Assembly: GCF_001297705.1 (NCBI RefSeq)
Contig: NZ_LIRF01000008.1
Coordinates: 806,001-870,000, forward strand
Direction: 5' to 3'
Source of the DNA: Chryseobacterium sp. ERMR1:04
GTDB lineage: Bacteria; Bacteroidota; Bacteroidia; Flavobacteriales; Weeksellaceae
DNA length: 64,000 nucleotides
Positions 1 through 8,726 of the stretch are shown here, piece by piece; position 1 is the first letter of the stretch; each line of letters starts with the position of its first letter. Both the position numbers and the translations under genes were made by a program. The notes under the pieces are model-generated. The model worked only from the letters and a program-made list of their open reading frames with translations. It made no database searches and had not been told where the DNA came from.

Positions 1-1
1 A

Positions 2-940
2 GATCCATTAAGATTAGTTTCAAAATCTGTAAATAAAGTTACTTTTGAACCAAGTATTTTTGCACAGTATACTTTTGCTTCTTTCTGGAAGGCTTCAGTA
101 AATGCTAATATTAATAACAATTTTGGAGAAATAAATACTGCTTATTCAGGATTCTTAATGACTTCACCAAGCGGAATTAATGCAATGGATATTAATAATC
201 CCATTCCTCAGAATAATAATAAATCTGCAGGAACAAGAATAGAGTATAGAAACCCATTGAATAATTTATTCTTCAATGTTAATTATAGATATTCTGATGC
301 AAAGCGAAACTTAATTTCAAATCCGGAGATCAATGGAGCTGGATATACTATTATGAAATATATAGAGCAGGATAATCATATATTGAATAATGGCTACAGC
401 GTAGAAGTAGGAAAATATTTTCCAAAGTTTAAGACCAATGCATCCCTTAGCTATAGCAACAATACAGCGGAATCTGATGCTTTCCTAAATAATAAATCTT
501 TTACCAATAAAAACAACGGTCAGTCATATGGTATTAAGTTCAATAATACCTATTTCAGCTGGATGAGCATCGACTATAATGCGAGTCTTTCTAAAACTAA
601 ACAAACAAGTAAAGGAGAAGTGAATTCTAATGCTACAAGAACTGGATTTACTCATAATCTTGGACTTTTCTTTTATCCAATCGAAAATCATACTATTGGA
701 TTCAATTGGGATCAGGTAAATACAAACGCAGCGGATCAGAAATATCACAATGGTTTCTATGATGTTTCCTATCAGTTTACATGGGCTAAAAAGAAAATTG
801 ATTTTGAATTGAAGTGGATGAATATAGCCAATAAAAAAGTATTTGAAACATATGATATCAATACAACTAATATCACGTATACAAGGTATCAACTTCGCCC
901 AAGCCAAGTCATGTTCACAGTAAAATTCAACTTTAAATAA
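2..940 (+). CDS. Outer-membrane beta-barrel (TonB-dependent receptor-like) protein, C-terminal part
   Basis: The reading frame is open from the left edge of the window, so only the last 312 residues are present. They show alternating aromatic/polar beta-strand patterning and end in a strand closing with the FNFK tail expected of an outer-membrane barrel inserted by BAM. No plug domain is visible, so the TonB-dependent receptor assignment rests on the barrel and on the phylum's abundance of such proteins. A substrate cannot be named. A strong hairpin terminator follows directly. Confidence 0.75.
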   Translation, partial: DPLRLVSKSVNKVTFEPSIFAQYTFASFWKASVNANINNNFGEINTAYSGFLMTSPSGINAMDINNPIPQNNNKSAGTRIEYRNPLNNLFFNVNYRYSDAKRNLISNPEINGAGYTIMKYIEQDNHILNNGYSVEVGKYFPKFKTNASLSYSNNTAESDAFLNNKSFTNKNNGQSYGIKFNNTYFSWMSIDYNASLSKTKQTSKGEVNSNATRTGFTHNLGLFFYPIENHTIGFNWDQVNTNAADQKYHNGFYDVSYQFTWAKKKIDFELKWMNIANKKVFETYDINTTNITYTRYQLRPSQVMFTVKFNFK

Positions 941-946
941 AAATAC

Positions 947-975
947 AAAACCCAACCTCATTGAGGTTGGGTTTT
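947..975. terminator. Bidirectional hairpin terminator
   Basis: CCCAACCTCA (951-960) is followed one base later by its complement TGAGGTTGGG (962-971), flanked by AAAA on the left and TTTT on the right. It lies between convergent genes and can serve both. Confidence 0.85.
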
Positions 976-1004
976 AATTTATAAGAAGTTCTAGTGTAAA
1001 TTTT

Positions 1005-1502
1005 TTAAAAAGTAGGATTGTCAGCAGAAGGTCCATAGCTTCCAGGGAGCGGGATGTTATTTAACCTGTAATAAACGCCCAATTGAGCCCTGTGATGCGT
1101 AATTTGATTCAACCCATGTCGGATCGCTCCATACTTGCTCCAGCTCGCTAATGCATGGCCGTCGTTTTTGATGGTCCAGCTCGGGGTTAGGTCATCTTCT
1201 TTCGCATTTTCTAACGCCTGTTTACCAGCTTGATAACTGTCATCCAGTTTTTTTAGAAGTTCTTCTTTGGTTGACAGTTTCGTGGGTTGATAGGCTCCTT
1301 TTGCAAAATCTAGCTCAGAAGTTGCTATGATGGTATTGGGCCATTCGAAGACTTCCACCAAATGAGTCGCCAAAGGCATCATTTTCATGCTTTTTTCGTG
1401 AGGAGCGTATTCATTTTTTCCTTCAGGAAAAAGATCAATGAACTTTTTTGTTGTTTGATACTCGGTCTCCAGTTCGGATTTTAATTGTGATAAAGTGTCC
1501 AT
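1005..1502 (-). CDS. DinB family protein
   Basis: A 165-residue four-helix-bundle protein of the DinB/YfiT type. Three histidines sit where the family binds metal: H47 in the segment MPLATHLVEVFEW, H129 in IRHGLNQ, and H136/H137 in ITHHRAQLG. Members are thiol-dependent or unknown-function metalloenzymes; some are damage-inducible. The reaction cannot be deduced here. It is a single gene convergent with the barrel gene, with no obvious partner. ATG start. Confidence 0.85.
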   Translation of the reverse strand: MDTLSQLKSELETEYQTTKKFIDLFPEGKNEYAPHEKSMKMMPLATHLVEVFEWPNTIIATSELDFAKGAYQPTKLSTKEELLKKLDDSYQAGKQALENAKEDDLTPSWTIKNDGHALASWSKYGAIRHGLNQITHHRAQLGVYYRLNNIPLPGSYGPSADNPTF

Positions 1503-1694
1503 ACTATTTGTTTTTTAGGTAGCTTAAAGTTAGAGGTTTTGATGGCAACAAAAAGATAATGAAATCATAAAGTTTAAATAAGAGGCTTTAATAAAGTATT
1601 TCATATCAGCTGTATAAGATTGCACACGGAATAAATTTCAAAAAAACTGTAACAAAATAATACAAGTGCTCACTAATTAATAAACATTTCAAAA

Positions 1695-2639
1695 ATGAAA
1701 AAGTTCTTCTCAGTATTTTTTATCGCTCTTGTTACTTTTGTGAGTGCTCAGGATAAGGATTCTAAAGAAACTGCCAACCGTTTTTTCTACGAATTATCTT
1801 TTAAGCCTAAAAAAGATTCGGCAAAAATAGATAAGGTCATTACGATCTTAGATATTACAGATAAAAACAGATCTATTTATCAGGATTACACGGTTATTTC
1901 TCAGGATTCTATTGCCAAGATTGAAATAGAAGCCATGAAAAAAGCAGGGGCAATGAAAGATTTATCTAAAATCCTTAAAACGCCAAAAATTTCTTCGAGA
2001 ATATACAAGATGTATCCAAGCATGAAAATTGAGTATGTAGATAAGATCGCAAGTGGATTTACACCTACCAATATTGGATATGATGAAAATTTGAAATTCA
2101 ATTGGAAAATACAAAATGAAAAGCAAAAAATAGGCGAATACAATACGCAAAAAGCAACAACTGAATTCGGAGGAAAACAGTGGACGGCTTGGTTTAGTGC
2201 AGATCTTCCTTTTCAGGATGGACCGTATAAATTTTATGGACTTCCAGGCTTAATTGTAAAAATTGAGGATGCAGATAAAAACTATTCTTGGGTGTTACAA
2301 GGAAACAAGAAAATAAAGGATTATACAGAGTATTCTTATATCGAAACCTTAATGCAGGCAAAAGGAGGAAAAGTAAACGTTCTGTCTCGAGAAAAGTTTG
2401 AAAAAACATTTAATGACTTCAAAAAAGATCCTTTTGCAACAGTAAGACCAATGATGACACAGGAAATGATGTCTAAATCTATTCCGGGAATGGATGGTAC
2501 CATTGGAGACATGATGAAGAAAGAAGAGAAGCGATATAAAGACTTTTATAAAGCAAATGACAATCCTATTGAACCGGATTATGGGACATTAAGCGTAGGA
2601 AATGTAGAAAAGGTCGGAAAAGAGAAAGAAAAAAAATAA
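1695..2639 (+). CDS. GLPGLI family exported protein
   Basis: 314 residues with a Sec signal peptide (about residues 1-19, ending VSAQ) and the signature GLPGLI at residues 182-187, in the context GPYKFYGLPGLIVKIED. The family is Bacteroidota-specific, secreted or periplasmic, and functionally uncharacterised; some members neighbour TonB-dependent receptors. The C-terminus is highly charged, rich in Lys/Glu. Single-gene unit between an upstream spacer and a terminator at 2670-2708. Confidence 0.92.
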   Translation: MKKFFSVFFIALVTFVSAQDKDSKETANRFFYELSFKPKKDSAKIDKVITILDITDKNRSIYQDYTVISQDSIAKIEIEAMKKAGAMKDLSKILKTPKISSRIYKMYPSMKIEYVDKIASGFTPTNIGYDENLKFNWKIQNEKQKIGEYNTQKATTEFGGKQWTAWFSADLPFQDGPYKFYGLPGLIVKIEDADKNYSWVLQGNKKIKDYTEYSYIETLMQAKGGKVNVLSREKFEKTFNDFKKDPFATVRPMMTQEMMSKSIPGMDGTIGDMMKKEEKRYKDFYKANDNPIEPDYGTLSVGNVEKVGKEKEKK

Positions 2640-2669
2640 ACATTCATATCAACTAAATTATATTTAATA

Positions 2670-2708
2670 AACCCAAGTGTAGCAATACGTTTGGGTTTGT
2701 TTTTTTTA
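2670..2708 (+). terminator. Rho-independent terminator of the GLPGLI gene
   Basis: AACCCAA (2670-2676) pairs with TTGGGTT (2691-2697) and is followed by an eight-T-rich run (2698-2707). Confidence 0.8.
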
Positions 2709-2743
2709 ACATTTTCCGTTATTTAGATTAAATTTAAATAGAG

Positions 2744-2751
2744 TATATTTG
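2744..2751 (+). promoter_or_regulatory. Promoter -7 element of the feoAB operon
   Basis: TATATTTG matches the Bacteroidota -7 consensus TAnnTTTG exactly. It lies 20 bp before the TTG start of feoA, giving a very short 5' leader and supporting that start. Confidence 0.6.
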
Positions 2752-2771
2752 CATTCATAAAAGATCAGGCT

Positions 2772-3026
2772 TTGAAAGAGAAGGGTTTACATAAATTGAG
2801 CGGATTTCCTATGAACAAAATGGGAAAAATATTGGGGTATGATGACGACGAGATGAAGATGCCAAGTAAGATCATAGAAATGGGTCTTTTGCCGGATACT
2901 GCTTTCAGGATATTGTATCAGGCTCCGTTTAGTGGCCCAATGTATGTGGAATTTGGAGAAGAAAAAAGCCGAATTGCCCTTCGTGAAGAAGAAGGTAATT
3001 ATATCATTGTTGAAGAATTGAATTAA
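2772..3026 (+). CDS. feoA: FeoA family ferrous iron transport protein
   Basis: 84 residues forming the SH3-like FeoA fold, the small cytosolic partner of FeoB. The conserved core IEMGLLPDTAFRIL and the closing hydrophobic strand IIVEEL are clear. The start is TTG, chosen because the -7 element ends just upstream; the next in-frame ATG (2811) would remove the first beta-strand region. Its stop overlaps the feoB start by one base (TAATG), so the two are translationally coupled. Iron-responsive regulation is expected, but no Fur box was recognised. Confidence 0.9.
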   Translation: MKEKGLHKLSGFPMNKMGKILGYDDDEMKMPSKIIEMGLLPDTAFRILYQAPFSGPMYVEFGEEKSRIALREEEGNYIIVEELN

Positions 3027-5059
3027 TGCAGGATACTCAAAAAAAACAGGTACTTTTAGTCGGAAATCCTAACGTAGGAAAGTCAACGGTTTTCAATACG
3101 CTTTGCAACAAAAAACAGAAAACTGGAAATTATGCGGGGGTAACCGTAGCAAGTCATTCAGGGAATTATGTTTACAAGAATGAAGAGGTTGAGGTAGTTG
3201 ATTTACCGGGTTCATACAGCATGTATCCAAGTTCGGAAGACGAGGCTATTTTTTCTAAATTCCTTATTGATGAGCAGAAAAATTATGCAGGAGTTGTTTA
3301 TATTCTGGAAGCTTTAAGTTTAAAAAGAGGACTTCTTCTTTTTCAGCAAATTCAGGATTTAGGTATTCCGATGATCTTGGTGGTAAACCAGATTGATCAG
3401 GCGGAGAGAAGAGGGGTGAATATTGCTGTTCAAAAATTTTCTGAAGCACTGGGAATTAAGATCATCCAGACCAATGCTAAAGAGCAAATAGGAATTGATG
3501 AAATAAGAGAGGCCGTTTTAAATAATGAGTTTTTAAAAACAGATAAAGCATCCTTTGAAACACCCAACGAGCATGCTGGTTTTATTCAAAAATTAGTTTC
3601 ACATAAAGGTTTTACTAGCGAATATAAAGCTTGGATATCAGTATCTTCAGGAGTTGAGTTGAGTAAGATCGAATCAATGAAAGATGCATTAAATGATTCT
3701 GAGGTTAAAAGTTTAGTACCCAAAAGATTACAGGTTAAGGAAACCATAAGAAGATATCAGAATATTGATAAGATCTTAGCGAATGTAATCACTAAAAAGC
3801 CACAATTCAAAGAATTATTGACGGAGAAATTAGATAAAGTTTTAGTTCATAAATTCTGGGGCTATGTCGTTTTCTTATTAATTCTATTGATCATTTTCCA
3901 AAGTGTTTTCTTCTTGGCGGAATATCCAATGAATTGGATTGACGATTTCTTTGCTTGGTTCTCTGCCTTCACAGGGAAAAACCTTCCTGAAGGACCTCTA
4001 AATTCATTGATTTCTAATGGAATTATTCCTGGATTAGGAGGAATTATGGTCTTTGCACCACAAATCGGAATTTTATTATACTTCCTGTATTTACTGGAAG
4101 ATTCAGGGTATATGGCGAGGGTTATCTTCCTGATGGATCGTTTTTTACGCCCATTTGGATTAAACGGAAAAAGTATTGTACCCTTAGTTTCAGGAACAGC
4201 TTGTGCCATTCCTGCGGTGATTTCTACAAGGAATATTGAGAACGTAAAAGAAAGATTATTGACCATTTTGGTGACGCCTTTCATGACGTGTTCTGCAAGA
4301 CTTCCTGTTTACAGCATCATCATCGGATTGATTATTTCAGACGGAACCTTCTACGGAATTCAGTATAAAGCATTGGTGTTATTGGGAATGTATCTTTTAG
4401 GATTCATGGTAGCCTTGCTTTCTGCAGCTATTCTTAAGGGTTTCATTAAAAATAAAGGAAAGACTTACCTGGTAATGGATTTACCAACGTATAAAAAGCC
4501 ACTTTTCGGATACGATTTTAAAATGGTATTGGGGAAAGTTTGGGAATTTATAACAGGAGCGGGTAAAATTATCTTCATCGTAAGTATTATTATCTGGTTC
4601 TTAAGCTATTTTGGACCGAAGCAGAATCCTAATGAAATAGTGGCAACAAATGTTCACCTTGATCATTCTTATTTGGCAAAAATGGGAAAAGCAATTGAGC
4701 CTGCCATTGCACCATTAGGGTATGACTGGAAAATGGGTGTTGGGATTATCACAAGCTTTGTCGCAAGAGAAGTTTTTGTAGGAACCATGTCTACATTATA
4801 CAGTTTAGATAACGATGCTCCCGAAGGAAAGGTGATTGATAAAATGAGACACGATGTAAAACCAAACGGTGAAAAAGTTTTCAATTTTGCAACCGGGGTT
4901 TCCGTACTTTTATTTTATGCATTTGCAATGCAGTGTGTTTCTACACTGGCAGTAGTTTACAGAGAGACCAAAAGCTGGAAATGGACTGGCTTTCAGGTTG
5001 TGATGATGACAGGTTTGGCATACTTTGTGTCGATGATAGTATATCAAATATTAAAATAA
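3026..5059 (+). CDS. feoB: Ferrous iron transporter FeoB
   Basis: 677-residue inner-membrane Fe(II) transporter with an N-terminal G domain: P-loop GNPNVGKS (13-20), G3 DLPG (59-62) and G4 NQID (121-124), followed by the helical linker and two Gate (nucleoside-recognition-like) membrane halves from about residue 275. It is about 100 residues shorter than the E. coli protein, as is usual in Bacteroidota. It overlaps feoA and the next gene by one base each, making a tightly coupled three-gene operon. Confidence 0.96.
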   Translation: MQDTQKKQVLLVGNPNVGKSTVFNTLCNKKQKTGNYAGVTVASHSGNYVYKNEEVEVVDLPGSYSMYPSSEDEAIFSKFLIDEQKNYAGVVYILEALSLKRGLLLFQQIQDLGIPMILVVNQIDQAERRGVNIAVQKFSEALGIKIIQTNAKEQIGIDEIREAVLNNEFLKTDKASFETPNEHAGFIQKLVSHKGFTSEYKAWISVSSGVELSKIESMKDALNDSEVKSLVPKRLQVKETIRRYQNIDKILANVITKKPQFKELLTEKLDKVLVHKFWGYVVFLLILLIIFQSVFFLAEYPMNWIDDFFAWFSAFTGKNLPEGPLNSLISNGIIPGLGGIMVFAPQIGILLYFLYLLEDSGYMARVIFLMDRFLRPFGLNGKSIVPLVSGTACAIPAVISTRNIENVKERLLTILVTPFMTCSARLPVYSIIIGLIISDGTFYGIQYKALVLLGMYLLGFMVALLSAAILKGFIKNKGKTYLVMDLPTYKKPLFGYDFKMVLGKVWEFITGAGKIIFIVSIIIWFLSYFGPKQNPNEIVATNVHLDHSYLAKMGKAIEPAIAPLGYDWKMGVGIITSFVAREVFVGTMSTLYSLDNDAPEGKVIDKMRHDVKPNGEKVFNFATGVSVLLFYAFAMQCVSTLAVVYRETKSWKWTGFQVVMMTGLAYFVSMIVYQILK

Positions 5060-5211
5060 TGAACTCTTCATTAATTTTTCAATATGTAATTGTTTTAGTG
5101 GTAGTTGGGTTCGCTTGCTACTCGCTTTTCAATATTCTTAAAAAGAATTTTGCCCCTAAAAAATTTAGCTCTAAAAAAACGGGTTGTGATAAAGATTGTG
5201 GATGTTCGTAA
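5059..5211 (+). CDS. FeoB-associated Cys-rich membrane protein
   Basis: A 50-residue protein with one transmembrane helix (about residues 7-27) and a basic tail ending in a cysteine cluster, TGCDKDCGCS. The start ATG at 5059 overlaps the feoB stop by one base (TAATG), which fixes the start; a longer same-frame reading from 4933 lies inside feoB and is rejected. Small Cys-rich proteins of this type sit at the end of feo operons and are thought to assist FeoB, as FeoC does elsewhere. The cysteines could bind iron. Confidence 0.85.
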   Translation: MNSSLIFQYVIVLVVVGFACYSLFNILKKNFAPKKFSSKKTGCDKDCGCS

Positions 5212-5279
5212 TCTTATCTTAAGCCGATAATTGCAAAAATTGTAGTATTTTCATTTTTTAAAATTAAAATGAATTCAAT

Positions 5280-6302
5280 TTGAGCCTGAAAGCACTCTTT
5301 CTTTTTGTCTGCTGCCTGTGTGTTATTCTTGGAAAAGCGCAGGTTGATACTGCTATTATTAAATCTTACGCAGATCAGGTCATGATCCGTGCTAATTTGG
5401 ATACCAATATTGAAAGCTATATTTTTTCGGAAGGCGATGCTAAAAATGCAAAGCAGACCATACTTTCAATCAACAACAAGACAAAAACCTCTTTATCTCT
5501 GGATTATAGAATTATAAGTGCAACAATATCATTTGCACCACGATTTATTCCCGGGAATAATGACAACGCAAACAAAGGAAACAGTTCTTATACAGACTTA
5601 AGGTTTAGGTTTTTCCCAAAAAGATTTACACAAACGCTTTATTATAAAAGGGTAAAGGGGTTTTATATCGAGAATATGAAAGACTTATTGCCTGAATGGC
5701 AGGAAGGAAGAGATCCTTATCTTCAGTTTCCCAATTTAAAAATCCAAAGCTTTGGAGGTTCTACTTCCTATACCCTCAATAAAAATTTCTCGTTAAACAG
5801 TATTTATACGCAGGGAGAATGGCAGAAAAAGAGCAGCGGTAGCTGGGTGCCATTTTTAGATTACGACCGTACAACCTTCTCTAATGTAGAAGATAACCAG
5901 AAAAGTAAAGAAATTCAATATAATATAGGCGCCAATATGGGCTATTTTTATAATTGGGTGATTGCGAAAAAAGTTAATATTTCTCCCTATGCATCCTTAG
6001 GGTTTGGGGGTAAATTCTCCAGCTATAGAGATTCTCTTGAAGACGGAACAAAAGGAGCAAAAGAAAATACACAGTATCTAGCCGTAAAATTTACCGGCGG
6101 ACTTCATGTAGGATATAATACGGATCGGTTTTTGTTTGGAGGTAAAATGAATTTTTATGCGGATGCTTACAATGAGGAGAAGAACTCTACCGTAGAAAAC
6201 AATAATATCTATGGGTTGCTTTATATTGGCTATCGTTTTGCACCTCCGAAAGTTGTAAAAAGAAACTATGATAAGCTTCAGGAAAAAATACCTATTCTAT
6301 AA
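5280..6302 (+). CDS. DUF4421 family exported protein
   Basis: 340 residues with a hydrophobic signal peptide (about 1-21, ending GKAQ) and then a beta-strand-rich body ending in a short barrel-like strand. Members of DUF4421 are Bacteroidota outer-membrane or periplasmic proteins without assigned function. The start is TTG: the nearest ATG (5269) is in another frame and terminates within four codons. No partner gene is evident; feoB lies upstream after a 68-bp gap and glmM follows from its own promoter. Confidence 0.8.
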   Translation: MSLKALFLFVCCLCVILGKAQVDTAIIKSYADQVMIRANLDTNIESYIFSEGDAKNAKQTILSINNKTKTSLSLDYRIISATISFAPRFIPGNNDNANKGNSSYTDLRFRFFPKRFTQTLYYKRVKGFYIENMKDLLPEWQEGRDPYLQFPNLKIQSFGGSTSYTLNKNFSLNSIYTQGEWQKKSSGSWVPFLDYDRTTFSNVEDNQKSKEIQYNIGANMGYFYNWVIAKKVNISPYASLGFGGKFSSYRDSLEDGTKGAKENTQYLAVKFTGGLHVGYNTDRFLFGGKMNFYADAYNEEKNSTVENNNIYGLLYIGYRFAPPKVVKRNYDKLQEKIPIL

Positions 6303-6319
6303 ATTGAAAGTCTTTTAAG

Positions 6320-6327
6320 TATCTTTG
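6320..6327 (+). promoter_or_regulatory. Promoter -7 element of glmM
   Basis: TATCTTTG is an exact TAnnTTTG match, 48 bp upstream of the glmM ATG. No convincing -33 TTTG at the usual distance. Confidence 0.55.
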
Positions 6328-6374
6328 CAACGAAAATTTAGAACTAAAATAATTAATCAAAATATAAAAACATA

Positions 6375-7757
6375 ATGTCGTTAATCAAATCTATTTCAGG
6401 GATTAGAGGTACAATTGGAGGGAGAGTAAATGATAATTTAACACCCCTGGATGTAGTAAAATTCGCTTCCGCATTTGGAACTTGGCTTCAGAATAATAAG
6501 AATAAAAAAGATTTAACTTTAATCATTGGTCGTGATGCAAGAATTTCAGGATTAATGGTTAATTCATTGGTTACCGCAACTTTACAAGGGTTGGGAATCA
6601 ACGTGATTGATCTTGGACTTTCTACAACGCCAACCGTTGAGATCATGGTTCCTGAGCTGAATGCAGACGGAGGAATTATTCTTACCGCTTCTCACAATCC
6701 AAAACAATGGAATGCGCTAAAACTATTAAACGAAAAAGGAGAATTCATCACCGGAGAAAACGGGGCTGAAGTGTTGGCTTTAGCTGAAAGTGAAGATTTC
6801 AATTATGCTGAAGTAGATGATTTGGGAAAATATGAAACAAGAGATGACGCTTTTGATATTCATATTCAGCAGATTTTAGATTTACCGATGGTAGATGTAG
6901 AAGCAATTAAGGCAAAGAAATTTAAAGTAATTTTAGATGCCGTAAATTCTACGGGAGGGATTGCGATTCCAATGCTTTTAGATAAACTAGGATGTGAAAC
7001 CGTAAAGCTATATTGTGAACCAAACGGACAGTTTCCACACAATCCTGAGCCGTTAAAAGAACATTTAGGAGATATCTGTGAATTGATTAAAAAAGAAGGT
7101 GCTGATGTTGGAGTGGTTGTAGATCCTGATGTTGACAGATTAGCTTTAATCGATGAAAAAGGAGAGATGTTTGGGGAAGAATACACATTGGTTGCTGTTG
7201 CAGATTATTTATTGAAAAATAAAAATGGCGTGGCAATTTCAAACCTTTCTTCAAGCCGTGCATTGAGAGATGTTGCACAGAGTCATAACTCAGAATATTT
7301 TGCAAGTGCTGTCGGAGAAGTAAACGTTGTTACTTTAATGAAAGAGAAAAATGCAGTAATCGGAGGGGAAGGAAACGGAGGAATTATCTATCCTGAACTT
7401 CACTACGGAAGAGATTCTCTGGTAGGGGTAGCCTTATTTTTAACTCATTTAGCAAAAGAAAACAAAACAGTTTCTGAACTGAGAGCGGGATATCCAAGCT
7501 ATTTCATGGGGAAAAAGAAAATAGAATTAACGCCGGAAATCAATGTAGATGATATTTTATCTAAAATGGAAAAAGAATATCAAAACGAAAATGTTTCTAC
7601 GATTGACGGAGTGAAAATAGACTTTGAAAACAATTGGGTTCACCTTCGTAAGTCGAATACAGAACCAATAATCAGAATTTATACAGAAGCTAAATCTCAG
7701 GAAGAGGCTGATAAATTAGGAGATGATATCATCGCTAAAATTAAAAGTTTGATTTAA
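6375..7757 (+). CDS. glmM: Phosphoglucosamine mutase
   Basis: 460-residue alpha-D-phosphohexomutase converting glucosamine-6-phosphate to glucosamine-1-phosphate for UDP-GlcNAc and cell-wall synthesis. The phosphoserine loop TASHNP (104-109, catalytic S106), the Mg-binding loop DPDVDR (250-255), the sugar-binding loop GEGNGG (331-336) and the phosphate-binding RKSNTEP (425-431) are all intact. Bacteroidota genomes usually annotate this single mutase as GlmM, although phosphomannomutase activity cannot be excluded from sequence. Own promoter and terminator. Confidence 0.9.
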   Translation: MSLIKSISGIRGTIGGRVNDNLTPLDVVKFASAFGTWLQNNKNKKDLTLIIGRDARISGLMVNSLVTATLQGLGINVIDLGLSTTPTVEIMVPELNADGGIILTASHNPKQWNALKLLNEKGEFITGENGAEVLALAESEDFNYAEVDDLGKYETRDDAFDIHIQQILDLPMVDVEAIKAKKFKVILDAVNSTGGIAIPMLLDKLGCETVKLYCEPNGQFPHNPEPLKEHLGDICELIKKEGADVGVVVDPDVDRLALIDEKGEMFGEEYTLVAVADYLLKNKNGVAISNLSSSRALRDVAQSHNSEYFASAVGEVNVVTLMKEKNAVIGGEGNGGIIYPELHYGRDSLVGVALFLTHLAKENKTVSELRAGYPSYFMGKKKIELTPEINVDDILSKMEKEYQNENVSTIDGVKIDFENNWVHLRKSNTEPIIRIYTEAKSQEEADKLGDDIIAKIKSLI

Positions 7758-7763
7758 TATTAT

Positions 7764-7795
7764 AAAAAGAACGGGGCTTTGGTTCCGTTCTTTTT
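7764..7795 (+). terminator. Rho-independent terminator after glmM
   Basis: AAGAACGG (7767-7774) pairs with CCGTTCTT (7785-7792), preceded by A's and followed by T's. The next gene starts only 10 bp later, leaving little room for a separate promoter. Confidence 0.8.
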
Positions 7796-7804
7796 GCTTG
7801 CAAC

Positions 7805-8383
7805 ATGTTTGAACATCTAAAAAACAGATTCCCTTTTCCGAAAGAAACTTGTGAGAAATTTACAAGAAGCTTCCAACGTATGGAAGTTCCGGCAAAAACG
7901 ACTCTTCTTAAAGAAGATGAAGTTTCATTAAATGCCTATTTTATTGAAAAAGGAATTGTAAGAGCTTGGTATAATAACGACGGAAAAGACGTAACCTTCC
8001 AGTTTTTTATGGAAAACACCATGTTTTCTTCCCTCGAAAGTTTCAGAAAAGGATTGCCAAGTATGGTTTCGTTTGAGACCATTGAGCCTTGTGTGTTATG
8101 GCAAATTGATAAAGCTTCTCTAGATTCTATTTTAGAAGAGATTTATGAGATTCCTGAGTTAAGGAGCAAATTCATGGATTCTGTCTTTGAAAGAGTATTC
8201 GATTATATGAAACACTTTTTCTCATTCATTAAAAATACACCACAGCAGAGGTATATTGATCTTAGCCAACAGAAACCCGAAATCATCAAAAGAGTTCCCC
8301 AGCATTATATTGCTTCCTATTTGGGAATTACCACTGTGCATCTCAGCAGAATAAAAAGCAAGATTTTGAAAGACAGGCTTTGA
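7805..8383 (+). CDS. Crp/Fnr family transcriptional regulator
   Basis: 192 residues: an N-terminal cyclic-nucleotide-binding-like beta-roll (about 5-120) and a C-terminal helix-turn-helix (about 160-190, IASYLGITTVHLSRIKSKIL). The residues that normally bind cAMP phosphate are not evident, as in many Bacteroidota paralogues whose ligand is unknown. It starts 10 bp after the glmM terminator, so it may depend on read-through. The oxidoreductase at 8727 is a possible target because a palindrome lies in its promoter, but that link is inference. Confidence 0.85.
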   Translation: MFEHLKNRFPFPKETCEKFTRSFQRMEVPAKTTLLKEDEVSLNAYFIEKGIVRAWYNNDGKDVTFQFFMENTMFSSLESFRKGLPSMVSFETIEPCVLWQIDKASLDSILEEIYEIPELRSKFMDSVFERVFDYMKHFFSFIKNTPQQRYIDLSQQKPEIIKRVPQHYIASYLGITTVHLSRIKSKILKDRL

Positions 8384-8663
8384 AAGGCTGGAATATGGAA
8401 GTTTCTTTGCGACTGCATATAATTGAATTAATAAAGAACTTTTTCATTTTTAAACGCAAAGTTTTAATTTAAAAATAAAACATATCTAAGTGAGCAAAAA
8501 AGAATCAACGAGTTGATTTGATGAAGCGATGTTTTCAAGCTTCGCGAAGCAAATTTATTTGCCTTTGCCCTCTAAAAATAATACACAAAGAAGTATAATC
8601 TTTGCGTCAAAAAAGTTATTTTCTAAATCTTCCACCTCCAAGCATCCAACTTTCATCTCAACT

Positions 8664-8679
8664 GATAACAAATGTTATC
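8664..8679. promoter_or_regulatory. Candidate operator palindrome
   Basis: GATAAC-AAAT-GTTATC is a perfect 6-bp inverted repeat. It reaches to the expected -33 position of the promoter whose -7 element is at 8702, a suitable place for a dimeric regulator. Confidence 0.45.
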
Positions 8680-8701
8680 GCTTCCTGACAAGCTTTCTCT
8701 A

Positions 8702-8709
8702 TAATTTTG
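8702..8709 (+). promoter_or_regulatory. Promoter -7 element of the oxidoreductase gene
   Basis: TAATTTTG is an exact TAnnTTTG match, 18 bp before the ATG at 8727. Confidence 0.55.
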
Positions 8710-8726
8710 TATAAAAATATAAAACA

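Larger units (their letters stand above)
8384..8726. other. Intergenic region with inverted CGCAAAG copies and a promoter
   Basis: 343 bp with no convincing gene. It contains AACGCAAAGT (near 8451) and the opposite-strand counterpart CTTTGCG (near 8600), the palindrome GCTTCGCGAAGC (8539-8550), and at its right end an operator-like repeat and the promoter of the next gene. A similar CTTTGCGTTTAAA string occurs near 43621, so these may be decayed copies of a dispersed intergenic repeat. Confidence 0.4.

Noticed and set aside
4933..5211. Longer 92-aa reading of the feo Cys-rich gene
   Set aside because: It would overlap 127 bp of feoB; the coupled TAATG start at 5059 gives the normal small protein.
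8539..8550. GCTTCGCGAAGC palindrome as an operator
   Set aside because: It is 180 bp from the nearest gene start and not near the promoter element; probably part of a decayed repeat.
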